DNA of 64,000 nucleotides from Xanthomonas cucurbitae. Its GTDB lineage: Bacteria > Pseudomonadota > Gammaproteobacteria > Xanthomonadales > Xanthomonadaceae. Within the stretch, counting starts at the first letter, position 1; each line of letters begins with the position of its first letter. The stretch is from assembly GCF_002939885.1 (NCBI RefSeq), contig NZ_MDED01000001.1:124001-188000 (forward strand), given 5' to 3'. The position numbers were made by a program, and so were the translations under genes. Under the pieces are notes generated by a model, which worked only from the letters and a program-made list of their open reading frames with translations, did no database searches and was not told the DNA's origin. Below, piece by piece: positions 25,701 to 34,055 of this stretch.

Positions 25701-26250
25701 TGCGGGTTTCGGTTTCCTTGCGGCGTTCCTTGTACTTGGAGATGCCGGCGGCCTCTTCCAGATACACACGCAGATCTTCCGGGCGCGCCTCGATGATCTG
25801 ACTAATCATGCCCTGCTCGATGATCGAGTAGCTGCGCGGCCCCAGGCCGGTGCCCAGGAACAGGTCGGTGATGTCGCGGCGGCGGCACTTGGTGCCGTTG
25901 AGGTAATAGGCGCTGTTGCCGTCGCGGCTGACCAGGCGCTTGACCGAGATTTCGTTGAACGAGGCGAACTCGCCGCTGATGGTGTGATCGGAGTTGTCGA
26001 AGATCAGCTCCACCGTTGCCTGCGACACCGGCTTGCGCGCCGAGGAGCCGGAGAAGATCACGTCGGTCAGCGAGTCACCGCGCAGGCGGCTGGCCGAGCT
26101 CTCGCCCATGACCCAGCGCACCGCATCAATGATGTTGGACTTGCCGCAACCATTGGGACCGACGATGCCGGTCATGTTGGTGGGCAGGTGCAAGGTCGTC
26201 GGGTCGACGAACGACTTGAAACCGGACAGCTTGATCGTGGACAGGCGCAT
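22747..26250 (-). CDS. smc: Chromosome partition protein SMC
   Basis: A 1167-residue condensin ATPase that organises and segregates the chromosome. Walker A GPNGCGKS is at residues 31-38. Two long coiled coils (about 170-480 and 670-1000) flank a hinge (about 510-660). The ABC signature LLSGGEKAMTA and Walker B FCLLDEVDAPLDEAN are near the C-terminus. Length is normal. I chose ATG 26250 (MRLSTIKLSGFKSF), the canonical start; the frame is open further upstream only in non-homologous sequence. ScpA and ScpB partners are not in the window. zipA follows 56 bp downstream. Confidence 0.97.
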   Translation of the reverse strand: MRLSTIKLSGFKSFVDPTTLHLPTNMTGIVGPNGCGKSNIIDAVRWVMGESSASRLRGDSLTDVIFSGSSARKPVSQATVELIFDNSDHTISGEFASFNEISVKRLVSRDGNSAYYLNGTKCRRRDITDLFLGTGLGPRSYSIIEQGMISQIIEARPEDLRVYLEEAAGISKYKERRKETETRIRHTRENLDRLGDLREEITKQLAHLQRQARQAEQYQALQEERRIKDAEWKALEYRGLDGQLQGLREKLNQEETRLQQLIADQRDAEARIETGRVRREEAAEAVAKAQADVYQVGSALARIEQQIQHQRELSHRLHKARDEAHSQLQELTQHISGDSAKLSVLREAVADAEPQLEQLREDHEFRQEALREAEARLADWQQRWETHNRDTGEASRAGEVERTRVDYLDRQSLEAERRREALVNERAGLDLDALAEAFEQIELRHETQKTSLDGLNEQVEARKHALAALQDQQRASQGELAEVRKQAQAARGRLSSLETLQQAALGQEQGAAVAWLKARRLDSAARVGERITVEGGWENTVESALGQLIEGVLVDAPEQLVDALGELGEGRIALVSNAIDGAHFAPTSLAAKVQGPMAIRRLLARLHTAEDLDAARALQPSLPEGDSVITRNGERLGEGWVRVSRSGAAKQGALLREREIQELRTQIETLQEREADLEHRLAGFREQSLAAEQQREDAQRQLYMAHRSVSELAGQLQSQQGKVDAARTRIERIETELSQLLETLDTSREQAREARAKLEDAITLMGDLQGTRQALENERRQLTDARDQARDAARGVRDAMHALALTLESQRTQITSLSQTLERMDSQRGQLDTRLEDLVAQLSEGDSPVETLEHEHQAALSERVRTERVLGETRTLLDSIDGELRSFEQTRQQRDEQALAQRERINQRKLDQQALVLNAEQLSAAVVKAGFVLEDVVNGLPEAANSAEWEAAVNQIDGRMRRLEPVNLAAIQEYGEAAQRSEYLDAQNLDLNTALETLEEAIRKIDRETRGRFKDTFDRVNSGVQALYPRLFGGGHAYLELTGEDLLDTGVTIMARPPGKRVSSISLLSGGEKAMTAVALVFAIFQLNPAPFCLLDEVDAPLDEANVGRLANMVREMSEKVQFLFVSHNKATMEAARQLSGVTMREPGVSRLVSVDLEEAARLAGAA

Positions 26251-26414
26251 GGGACGGGCGGGTTCCGGGCACTGCGCGGACACGTCCGGCAGGCGCTTTT
26301 CCTGTGAAGCCAGCGCCCAAGCCCTTGATCGACAAGATCTGCGGGCCCTGGAACCGACAATGGGGCATGAGTATAACGGGCGCCGTCGCCGCCCTGCGGC
26401 TGGGCTTAAAAGAC

Positions 26415-26440
26415 GAAGGGCGCCTAACCAGGCGCCCTTC
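26415..26440 (-). terminator. Rho-independent terminator after rplI
   Basis: GAAGGGCGCCT (26415-26425) and AGGCGCCCTTC (26430-26440) form a perfect 11-bp stem with a 4-nt loop. Reading the minus strand, the stem is followed by GTCTTTTAAG, which contains a T run. It lies 21 bp beyond the rplI stop and ends the rpsF-rpsR-rplI operon. Confidence 0.82.
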
Positions 26441-26461
26441 GGGTACTGCGTGTTGCGGCAA

Positions 26462-26911
26462 TCAGGCGTCGGATTCGACGATGACCTTGACCGAGGTTTC
26501 CACATCGGCGTGCAGGTGCAACACGACGTCGTACTCGCCGACGTTGCGGAATGCGCCTTCGCCCAGGATGACTTCGCTCTTTTCCAGCGGCAGGCCGGCG
26601 GCGGTGAAGGCCTCGGCGATGTCGCGCGGGCCAACCGAGCCGTACAGCTTGCCTTCCGTGGATGCATGCGCACCGATGGTGACGCTGGCGCCTTCGAACT
26701 TGGTCGCGCGGCCCTGCGCGTCGGCCAGGATGGTGTTGGCCTTGGCTTCGTACTCGGCGCGCTTGGTCTCGAACGCTTCGACGTTGGCAGCGGTGGCCGG
26801 CACAGCCTTGCCCTGCGGCACGAGGAAGTTGCGGCCGTAACCCGGCTTGACGCTGACCTTGTCACCCAGGTTGCCCAAGTTGGTCACTTTCTGCAGAAGA
26901 ATCAGATCCAT
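26462..26911 (-). CDS. rplI: 50S ribosomal protein L9
   Basis: A 149-residue large-subunit ribosomal protein that binds 23S rRNA and limits frameshifting. The N-terminal domain begins [17 protein letters not shown] and has the [17 protein letters not shown] signature; a long central helix (about 42-75) leads to the C-terminal domain. It is third in the rpsF-rpsR-rplI operon. The 187-bp gap after rpsR holds a hairpin and a heptamer repeat, so rplI output may be partly uncoupled from S6 and S18. Confidence 0.98.
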   Translation of the reverse strand: MDLILLQKVTNLGNLGDKVSVKPGYGRNFLVPQGKAVPATAANVEAFETKRAEYEAKANTILADAQGRATKFEGASVTIGAHASTEGKLYGSVGPRDIAEAFTAAGLPLEKSEVILGEGAFRNVGEYDVVLHLHADVETSVKVIVESDA

Positions 26912-26977
26912 GGTGGTACTCCGTTATTCGTTAGCGCCGGCACGATGGCGGGCGCAACGGGTGCTGTCCGAAAAGAC

Positions 26978-27005
26978 GGGAATCGGGAATCGGGATTTGG
27001 GAATC
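26978..27005. repeat. Heptamer tandem repeat, 4 copies
   Basis: Four units of GGGAATC; the third is degenerate (GGGATTT). The array lies inside the rpsR-rplI gap, that is, within an operon. Confidence 0.88.
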
Positions 27006-27059
27006 GTAACAGCACGATCAACACCGCATCTCGAATGACCGACCTCTATCTGTTAACAA

Positions 27060-27079
27060 CCCGCACATGAATGTGCGGG
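27060..27079 (-). terminator. Hairpin after rpsR (terminator or attenuator)
   Basis: CCCGCACAT and ATGTGCGGG (27060-27068 and 27071-27079) form a strong stem. On the minus strand it is followed by TTGTTAAC. It lies about 20 bp past the rpsR stop, before rplI, so it may reduce read-through into rplI. Confidence 0.6.
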
Positions 27080-27098
27080 CTCTTCCGAGGGACTCGGA

Positions 27099-27329
27099 TT
27101 AAACGTCGTGGTTGTCCGTGTACGGGATCAGCGCCAGGAAACGTGCGCGCTTGACGGCCGTGGCCAGCTGGCGCTGGTACTTGGACTTGGTACCGGTCAC
27201 GCGGCTCGGCACGATCTTGCCGTTCTCGGTGAGGTACTGACGCAGGGTGTTGAGATCCTTGTAGTCGATCTCCTTGACGCCCTCGGCGGTGAACTTGCAG
27301 AACTTGCGACGACGGAAGAACTTGGACAT
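27099..27329 (-). CDS. rpsR: 30S ribosomal protein S18
   Basis: A 76-residue small-subunit protein that forms a heterodimer with S6 on the platform of the 30S subunit. It begins [18 protein letters not shown] and contains the conserved [19 protein letters not shown] and [20 protein letters not shown] segments. The gene follows rpsF by 11 bp, matching the need for equal amounts of S6 and S18. Confidence 0.98.
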   Translation of the reverse strand: MSKFFRRRKFCKFTAEGVKEIDYKDLNTLRQYLTENGKIVPSRVTGTKSKYQRQLATAVKRARFLALIPYTDNHDV

Positions 27330-27340
27330 GACAGCGCTCC

Positions 27341-27772
27341 TTAAGCGGCTTCGGCGTTGTCGCCGTCGGTATCGTTGGCGGCCGGGGTTTCACCCTCTTC
27401 GTCATCACGACGACGACGATCGCTACGCTCGGGGCGGTCGCCCTTCTCGTCCTTGCTCTTCATGATGAGCGACTGCTCGGTGTCGGCGCCATCGCGCTTG
27501 ACGACCAGGTGACGCAGCACCGCATCGTTGAAGCGGAAGCTTTCCACCAGCTCGCTCAGCACGGCCTGGTCCACTTCGATGTTGAGCAGCACGTAGTGCG
27601 CCTTCACCAGGTTCTGGATCGGGTAGGCCAGCTGGCGACGGCCCCAGTCTTCCAGACGGTGGATGGTGCCGTTACCGCCTTCGATCAGCGACTTGTAGCG
27701 CTCGATCATGGCCGGAACCTGCTCGCTCTGGTCCGGGTGGACCAGGAACACGACTTCGTAATGACGACTCAT
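27341..27772 (-). CDS. rpsF: 30S ribosomal protein S6
   Basis: A 143-residue small-subunit protein that binds S18 and 16S rRNA. The core (about 1-95) begins [19 protein letters not shown] and has the [12 protein letters not shown] motif. A long charged C-terminal tail (about 100-143) alternates basic and acidic runs, longer than the tail in many species. It is the first gene of the rpsF-rpsR-rplI operon. Upstream lies a 332-bp gap rich in repeats. Confidence 0.97.
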   Translation of the reverse strand: MSRHYEVVFLVHPDQSEQVPAMIERYKSLIEGGNGTIHRLEDWGRRQLAYPIQNLVKAHYVLLNIEVDQAVLSELVESFRFNDAVLRHLVVKRDGADTEQSLIMKSKDEKGDRPERSDRRRRDDEEGETPAANDTDGDNAEAA

Positions 27773-28104
27773 GTTGTTTTACCTTTCGGATGTGGCCACG
27801 TGGGCCGGACAGCTCCCCGGTGGTCCGCGCAAGCGGCCGGTGGAGCAAGGGATCCCACCCGGAATCGGGCAGGAAGCAGGAAAGTATGGCAGTTCAGGGG
27901 CTTAGCTGCAACTGGGCCGAGCCTATGAACAGGACATCTGCGCGGCACCGCTTGAGCCCCTCTCCCGCCGGGAGAGGGGTTGGGGTGAGGGTACGGGGCG
28001 AAGCCTCTCGCGTCGTTCAACTCCACGAGGCTTCGCCCCGTACCCTCATCCGCCCTTCGGGCACCTTCTCCCGATGGGAGAAGGAATAACGCGCGCCGAC
28101 CGGC
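27773..28104. other. Intergenic region (332 bp) dominated by mosaic repeats
   Basis: No gene is supported here. About 27961-28086 is repeat DNA (see that entry). The segment nearest rpsF (27773-27950) probably holds the rpsF promoter, but I see no certain -35/-10 pair. Confidence 0.5.
27961..28086. repeat. Mosaic intergenic repeat, copy B, with 21-bp inverted repeat
   Basis: Two 21-bp arms (27987-28007 and 28027-28047; first arm starts GAGGGTACGGGG) are exact reverse complements with a 19-nt loop. They are flanked by TCTCCCGCCGGGAGA on one side and CTTCTCCCGATGGGAGAAG on the other. The block 27975-28000 is the exact reverse complement of 21478-21503. The transcript would form a cruciform-like fold between the IscA-type gene and rpsF. 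Confidence 0.88.
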
Positions 28105-28443
28105 TCAGCGATGCTCTGCTGCAGTCGTGAAGCTCTCCCCGCAACCACACTCGGCGGTCGCGTTGGGGTTATTGAAGGTGAACGTCTCGCTCAGGCCGTG
28201 CTTGCCGAAGTCGATGCAGGTGCCATCGACCAGGGGCAAGCTGACCGGGTCGACGAAGATATGCACCCCGCCCTGCTCGAACACCGCATCGTCGTCGCGC
28301 TGTTCGCGCGCCAGGTCGGTGATATGGCCCCAGCCGGAGCACCCGGTCTTGGTCACGCCAAAGCGCAGGCCCAGCGCACCCGGGGTCTGCTGCACGAAAC
28401 GCTGCACGCGCTCCAGCGCGGCGGGGGTGAGACTGATGGCCAT
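28105..28443 (-). CDS. HesB/IscA family iron-sulfur cluster assembly protein
   Basis: A 112-residue A-type carrier. The three cysteines that bind iron or a cluster are Cys35 (KTGCSGWG) and Cys99/Cys101 (ECGCGESF), the canonical C-x(n)-CGC arrangement. Such proteins accept Fe-S clusters from a scaffold and pass them to target enzymes. There are no isc or suf genes around it, so it may be an ErpA- or IscA-like stand-alone carrier; I cannot separate these by sequence alone. It precedes the ribosomal protein operon on the same strand, with repeat DNA between. Confidence 0.9.
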   Translation of the reverse strand: MAISLTPAALERVQRFVQQTPGALGLRFGVTKTGCSGWGHITDLAREQRDDDAVFEQGGVHIFVDPVSLPLVDGTCIDFGKHGLSETFTFNNPNATAECGCGESFTTAAEHR

Positions 28444-28633
28444 GCAGGCACTCCACGATCAATAGCGGCAAGTATACCGACGCAACCATGCGCAATCGGC
28501 GTCAATGGCAGATGGGGGTTACCACGCCGTCACACAAGCCAGACCACCTGGCGACCGGCCAGAACGCTCGCACCGGCGCGGCCGCAGCCAGTAAACTCGC
28601 AGGTCATCAAGGTCGCAATGGCGGGGAACAGGT

Positions 28634-30028
<1,395 letters not shown>

Positions 30029-30029
30029 G

Positions 30030-30287
30030 ATGCCCGTGCCGGCCGCCGTCCCCATGCTGCAAGCGCTGGCCTTCGGGCTGGCGGCGATCATGGGCGGGCT
30101 GACAGCGACACGTAGCGTGTTGCTGGCGCGGCCGGCGTCGCGCCAGCAACACCCGCAACGCTGGTGGCAGACCTACACCGCGCGTGCCGCAATCCGGCAT
30201 GCCACGGCTCCAATGCGCTGGACCATCGCGGCGTTGCTCCTTGGCATGGCACTCCCCAAACTCGCACTGATGCTGGCGGCCACATGA
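30030..30287 (+). CDS. Hypothetical two-helix membrane protein
   Basis: An 85-residue protein with two predicted membrane helices (about 8-27 and 63-83) joined by a basic loop. No family is recognised. Its ATG is 1 bp after the asnS stop and its own stop overlaps the next start (ATGA at 30284-30287), so it sits in one transcription unit with asnS and the next two small genes. Confidence 0.65.
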   Translation: MPVPAAVPMLQALAFGLAAIMGGLTATRSVLLARPASRQQHPQRWWQTYTARAAIRHATAPMRWTIAALLLGMALPKLALMLAAT

Positions 30288-30589
30288 CCTTGTTCTTTGC
30301 ACTGTGTTTTGTCGGTGTTGCCGTCGCCGGCCTGACCGCGCTCCTGATCTTCTGGCCGCTGACCCTGGTGCACCTGCACGACCGCCATCCGGAGGCGCTG
30401 GCCAGCTTTGGCGACCCGGCCTTTATCAGCCCCGTTGCGTTGCGCTGGTTGCTGGCGCGCCGCTACCGCAGCTTCCGCGACAGTGCGCTGTCGGGTCTGG
30501 CCACGCCTGCCTGGCTCTCGCTGCTGACCATCTTCTTCGGCCTGGGCATGGCGGCCCTGCTCGGCCTGCTTTCCAAGGTTCTGACATGA
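30284..30589 (+). CDS. Hypothetical two-helix membrane protein (UspB-like layout)
   Basis: A 101-residue protein with membrane helices at about 3-28 and 74-97 and a cytosolic, Arg-rich middle (LLARRYRSFRDSAL). The helix-loop-helix layout and the ARRYR segment recall UspB, but similarity is too weak to name it. Stop/start overlaps link it to both neighbours. Confidence 0.65.
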   Translation: MTLFFALCFVGVAVAGLTALLIFWPLTLVHLHDRHPEALASFGDPAFISPVALRWLLARRYRSFRDSALSGLATPAWLSLLTIFFGLGMAALLGLLSKVLT

Positions 30590-30912
30590 CGCACGCTGCT
30601 CCCGAGACCGACCTCGATCGCGACCAATGGTGGCTGGCCACCATCGGCCTCACCCTGATCTGGGCACGCCTGCGCATCAAGGCCGCCGGCACCGCCGAAG
30701 TGCTGGACAGCGACGGCAAGACGCTGCCCTACGACAGCGAAGACAGTGCCCGCGCCGCATTGTTCGATGCGGAATTCGTCGCACTGGACGGGCTGGACGA
30801 AGAAGACGCACTGATCCGTGGGTTTTCGCTGCACGAGATTTCACCGCCGCAGGGCGATGACGATGCCGACCTGCGCGAACGCATGGTCATCCGCATGGGC
30901 GGCCGCGCCTGA
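30586..30912 (+). CDS. Hypothetical acidic protein
   Basis: A 108-residue soluble acidic protein, unrecognised. It has a Trp-rich start (DRDQWWLATIGLTLIWARLR) and many Asp/Glu residues towards the end. There is no membrane segment strong enough to call. Its ATG overlaps the preceding stop (ATGA at 30586-30589) and the PaiB-like gene starts 1 bp after its stop. The chain asnS to PaiB-like gene is thus one tightly packed unit. Confidence 0.6.
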   Translation: MTHAAPETDLDRDQWWLATIGLTLIWARLRIKAAGTAEVLDSDGKTLPYDSEDSARAALFDAEFVALDGLDEEDALIRGFSLHEISPPQGDDDADLRERMVIRMGGRA

Positions 30913-30913
30913 G

Positions 30914-31549
30914 ATGTACGCACCGCGCGCCTTCGCCCAGACCGATCTGGCGCTGTTGGACCGGCTGTTCGCACACGATCCATTCGTCACGCTCATCACC
31001 CAGGGCCAGGACGGCCCACCGCTGGTGTCGCATCTGCCAGTACTGTACCGGCGCGACGCGCAGGTGGTGACGATCGAAGGCCATTGGGCACGCCCCAATC
31101 CGCAGGCGCGCGGCGCCGGCGATGCGTTGCTGATTGCGCATGGGCCGCATGCCTATGTCTCGCCCAGCTGGTATCCGGACAAGGAGGCTGCTGCGCGCGT
31201 ACCGACCTGGAACTACGCCGTCGCCCACCTGCACGGCCACTGCGAGAGGATCGACGACGAGCAGGCGCTGGGCGATCTGATCGCCCGAATGAGCCAGCAG
31301 TTCGAGCAGGGCGTTGGCAGCGACTGGCAGTTCGAGATGCAACGCGACAGCCATCGCCGCCAGTTGCGCGGGCTGGTGGGGTTTCGCTTCGTGCCCAGCC
31401 GCATCGAACTCACCTTCAAGTTGAGCCAGAACCACCCACCTGCCAATCGCCGCAGCGTCAGTCAGGCGCTGGCGCAACAACCGGGCGAGAACGCGCGCGC
31501 GGTTGCGGCATGGATGCGCGACACGCAGGACGACCACGGCACGCCTTGA
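30914..31549 (+). CDS. PaiB-like FMN-binding negative transcriptional regulator family protein
   Basis: A 211-residue protein with a split-barrel flavin-binding fold. It begins MYAPRAFAQTD and carries the family patterns LVSHLPVLY, HWARPNPQ, HAYVSPSWYPDK, VPTWNYAVAHLHG and QLRGLVGFR. In Bacillus, PaiB was described with PaiA as a regulator of sporulation and protease genes; in most bacteria the role is unknown and flavin binding is the safer statement. It ends the packed run that starts at asnS. Confidence 0.88.
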   Translation: MYAPRAFAQTDLALLDRLFAHDPFVTLITQGQDGPPLVSHLPVLYRRDAQVVTIEGHWARPNPQARGAGDALLIAHGPHAYVSPSWYPDKEAAARVPTWNYAVAHLHGHCERIDDEQALGDLIARMSQQFEQGVGSDWQFEMQRDSHRRQLRGLVGFRFVPSRIELTFKLSQNHPPANRRSVSQALAQQPGENARAVAAWMRDTQDDHGTP

Positions 31550-31640
31550 CACGGCACCGCAGGCCGGTGGCGATGCATGCGCCATACCGCGCCCGATTGC
31601 AGCGCTGCGATGGCGCGCCCCTGCCCGAGCGGCATGGCAG

Positions 31641-31949
31641 TCAGTCGATGCCGTCGAGCCAATGCGGCTTGCGCCGGAATCCTACGTGGTAGCACACCCA
31701 CTGCTGCACCACCTGCTCGGTTCCCGCCGCCTGCACAGCGACGTGTTTTTCCACGGCGATGATGCGCCCTTTGGGGCTGTCTGCCAGGCAGCGATTGAGC
31801 AGGGCCAGCGCCTGCGCATCCCGCTCGTCGGCAGCCAGCCGGTCGCCGCCGGCATGGCCGACCGCGATTCGCTTGACAAAGGCAATATCGCTCAAGTCGC
31901 TCATGGCGTTACCCGTCGCTTGCTGCGTCGATGAGGGCTCCAGGGTCAT
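31641..31949 (-). CDS. Hypothetical protein coupled to the GH108-like gene
   Basis: About 102 residues, soluble, unrecognised. ATG 31949 overlaps the stop of the upstream GH108-like gene (ATGA at 31946-31949), indicating translational coupling and a likely functional partnership. An alternative start at 31904 would shorten it. Clustered aromatic and basic residues at the end (WVCYHVGFRRKPHW) are its most distinctive part. Confidence 0.6.
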   Translation of the reverse strand: MTLEPSSTQQATGNAMSDLSDIAFVKRIAVGHAGGDRLAADERDAQALALLNRCLADSPKGRIIAVEKHVAVQAAGTEQVVQQWVCYHVGFRRKPHWLDGID

Positions 31950-32479
31950 GACAGTTCCGGGAAACTGGCGATGCGGGTGAGCCATCCTTTCAGAAAACGT
32001 TGCAGGAAGGGGCGCGCTGCAACCAACCGGGTGTAGTAATCCACGCAACCCTGCTTGTAGCGCAGGTAGAGCTGGGTCTGGTCCACCTGTTGCAGCGCCG
32101 CCAGCGTCTGCGCGGAGAATGTGCCGTCGATGGGAACCTGCTGCCCCATCTCACCCAACAGCGTCTGCAACAGCTTCGCCGCCGCGGAGCCCGCTTCGGT
32201 ATAGAAATAGAACAGGATGTCGGCCAAGGGTTGCAACTGGATCGCATCGCCCTGCAGCTTGTCCCAGTACAAGGTCTTGTAGAACGTGGCGGCCTGGGCG
32301 ACCGTCAACTGCTGCAAGGTTTCCAGCGACGGCTGCACACCAAGCGTGGCCTGGGCAGACTGGCTGAACGCCGCCAGGCTGATCCCCATGTTGGTTGCCC
32401 CACCGGGGTCGTCGGGCGCATCGACGAATCCGCCCTGGAAGCGCAGGAACGTGGGGAGGAACTGCATGAAGTCGGCCAT
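31946..32479 (-). CDS. GH108-like (lysozyme-fold) protein with catalytic Glu replaced by Gln
   Basis: A 177-residue protein matching the glycoside hydrolase 108 / secretion-activator pattern: [13 protein letters not shown] (about 23-35), then [13 protein letters not shown]. The C-terminal half looks like the associated peptidoglycan-binding domain ([13 protein letters not shown]). GH108 enzymes have EGG(Y/F) before the DPGG segment; here it reads FQGGF, so the catalytic Glu is Gln15. There is no signal peptide. Loss of hydrolysis and retention of glycan binding is the simplest reading. Its stop overlaps the start of the 102-aa partner. Confidence 0.72.
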   Translation of the reverse strand: MADFMQFLPTFLRFQGGFVDAPDDPGGATNMGISLAAFSQSAQATLGVQPSLETLQQLTVAQAATFYKTLYWDKLQGDAIQLQPLADILFYFYTEAGSAAAKLLQTLLGEMGQQVPIDGTFSAQTLAALQQVDQTQLYLRYKQGCVDYYTRLVAARPFLQRFLKGWLTRIASFPELS

Positions 32480-32619
32480 GGAATGGGATCTGTCCGGGGT
32501 TGGCACACTGTACTGCCGCAGCCGTATCCCAACCTCGGCGCCGGTTCCAGTTTCAACCTGGCAAGGCCCTGGCCGCGGCCATGACACCCGCTGCACAGGC
32601 TTCTGGGATAATCCAGGCC

Positions 32620-33282
32620 ATGAACGAACTCAACCATTTGCTGGACAACAACCGCGCCTGGTCCGAGCGCATCCGCCGCGAAGATCCGGAATTCTTCTCC
32701 AAACTATCGACCCAGCAGACGCCCGAATACTTGTGGATCGGCTGCTCGGATTCGCGCGTGCCGGCCAACCAGATCATCGATATGGCGCCGGGCGAGGTGT
32801 TCGTCCACCGCAACATCGCCAACGTGGTGGTGCACACCGATCTGAACTGCCTGTCGGTGATCCAGTTCGCGGTCGACGTGCTCAAGGTCAAGCACGTCCT
32901 GGTGGTGGGCCATTACGGGTGCGGTGGCGTGTTCGCCAGCCTTACCCAGAAGCGCATGGGCCTGGTGGACAACTGGATCCGCCACGTCACCGACGTGGCC
33001 GACAAGCACGAAACCTGCCTGCACGAGGCCGGCGACCTGCCGGTGCAGCACGCGCGCCTGTGCGAGCTCAACGTGCTGGAACAGGTGGTCAACGTCTGCC
33101 GCACCACCATCGTGCGCGATGCCTGGGACCGCGGCCAGCCGCTGTGCGTGCATGGTTGGGTGTACAGCCTGCGCGATGGCCATGCGCACGACCTGGGCAT
33201 GTCGATCGATCGTCCCGAGGTGTTGCAGGAACGCTACGACGCCGCGCTGGCAAAAATCCAGGCCGACCACGCCGAACGCTGA
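32620..33282 (+). CDS. can: Beta-class carbonic anhydrase (Can type)
   Basis: A 220-residue enzyme that interconverts CO2 and bicarbonate in the cytoplasm. Zinc ligands Cys42 and Asp44 (CSDSR) with His98 and Cys101 (GHYGCGG) match E. coli Can in position. Its start, [11 protein letters not shown], also resembles Can; I chose ATG 32620 over in-frame upstream starts for that reason. A second, different beta-carbonic anhydrase is encoded at 56872-57552 with a SulP transporter; this copy stands alone and is the better candidate for the housekeeping enzyme. Confidence 0.95.
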   Translation: MNELNHLLDNNRAWSERIRREDPEFFSKLSTQQTPEYLWIGCSDSRVPANQIIDMAPGEVFVHRNIANVVVHTDLNCLSVIQFAVDVLKVKHVLVVGHYGCGGVFASLTQKRMGLVDNWIRHVTDVADKHETCLHEAGDLPVQHARLCELNVLEQVVNVCRTTIVRDAWDRGQPLCVHGWVYSLRDGHAHDLGMSIDRPEVLQERYDAALAKIQADHAER

Positions 33283-33368
33283 GTCGCCGCCGCGCGCGCA
33301 AGCCACGGCGACGCCCACCGGCGCCGCTGGTTGGCTATGCTGGGCGCCTTATCTGCCAAGGAACGTCG

Positions 33369-33899
33369 ATGCTGGTCCCGCCGATCAATCTGCACGCCTG
33401 GATCGCGCAGCACCGCCACCTGCTCAAGCCGCCGGTGGGCAATAAATGCATCCAGCAGGACGGCTTCATCATCATGATCGTCGGCGGCCCGAATGCGCGC
33501 ACCGACTATCACTACGACGAAGGCCCGGAGTGGTTCTTCCAGCTGGAAGGCGAGATGGTACTGAAGGTGCAGGACGACGGCGTGGCACGTGACATCCCGA
33601 TCCGCGCCGGCGAGATCTTCCTGCTGCCGCCGAAAGTGCCGCATTCGCCACAGCGCGCCGCCGGCTCGGTCGGCCTGGTGATCGAGCGCGAGCGCCTGCC
33701 ACACGAACGCGACGGGCTGCAGTGGTATTGCCCGCACTGCAACCACAAGCTGTACGAGGCGCTGTTTCCGCTGCGTAATATCGAAACCGATTTTCCGCCG
33801 GTGTTCGATCACTTCTATCGCTCGCTCGCACTGCGCACCTGCACGCAGTGCGGGCAGGTCCATCCGGCGCCCGAACGCTATGCCGCGGCCGGCGACTGA
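33369..33899 (+). CDS. nbaC: 3-Hydroxyanthranilate 3,4-dioxygenase
   Basis: A 176-residue cupin dioxygenase that opens 3-hydroxyanthranilate to 2-amino-3-carboxymuconate semialdehyde, which cyclises to quinolinate for NAD synthesis. The catalytic iron ligands are in [17 protein letters not shown] and in VPHSPQR. The C-terminal CPHC and CTQC pairs form the rubredoxin-like second iron site of the bacterial enzyme. AAGGAA precedes ATG 33369. It lies upstream of kynU and kmo with an exporter gene between. The gene is also called haaO. Confidence 0.95.
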   Translation: MLVPPINLHAWIAQHRHLLKPPVGNKCIQQDGFIIMIVGGPNARTDYHYDEGPEWFFQLEGEMVLKVQDDGVARDIPIRAGEIFLLPPKVPHSPQRAAGSVGLVIERERLPHERDGLQWYCPHCNHKLYEALFPLRNIETDFPPVFDHFYRSLALRTCTQCGQVHPAPERYAAAGD

Positions 33900-34055
33900 G
33901 TGGACGAGGGCATGCGCCGGCTGCAGGCAGGTCTGGCGCGATGCGGTGGGTCGCCCGTGCGCGAGGGCAAGACGCGCAAACGCCATCCCCATGCCGCACG
34001 CTGATCCCTGCATGAAGCCACCCAAGCCCGCTCGCCCACCGGCATCATCGCCGAC

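Noticed and set aside
26251-26865. N-terminal extension of SMC by about 205 residues
   Set aside because: It overlaps rplI and a terminator and has no SMC similarity; MRLSTIKLSG is the canonical start.
27987-28047. Attachment site or insertion-sequence ends
   Set aside because: There is no transposase or integrase between or beside the arms, and the loop is only 19 nt; a repeat element fits better.
31641-32479. Phage lysis cassette
   Set aside because: A GH108-like gene can indicate phage, but there is no holin, spanin or structural gene and the catalytic Glu is missing.
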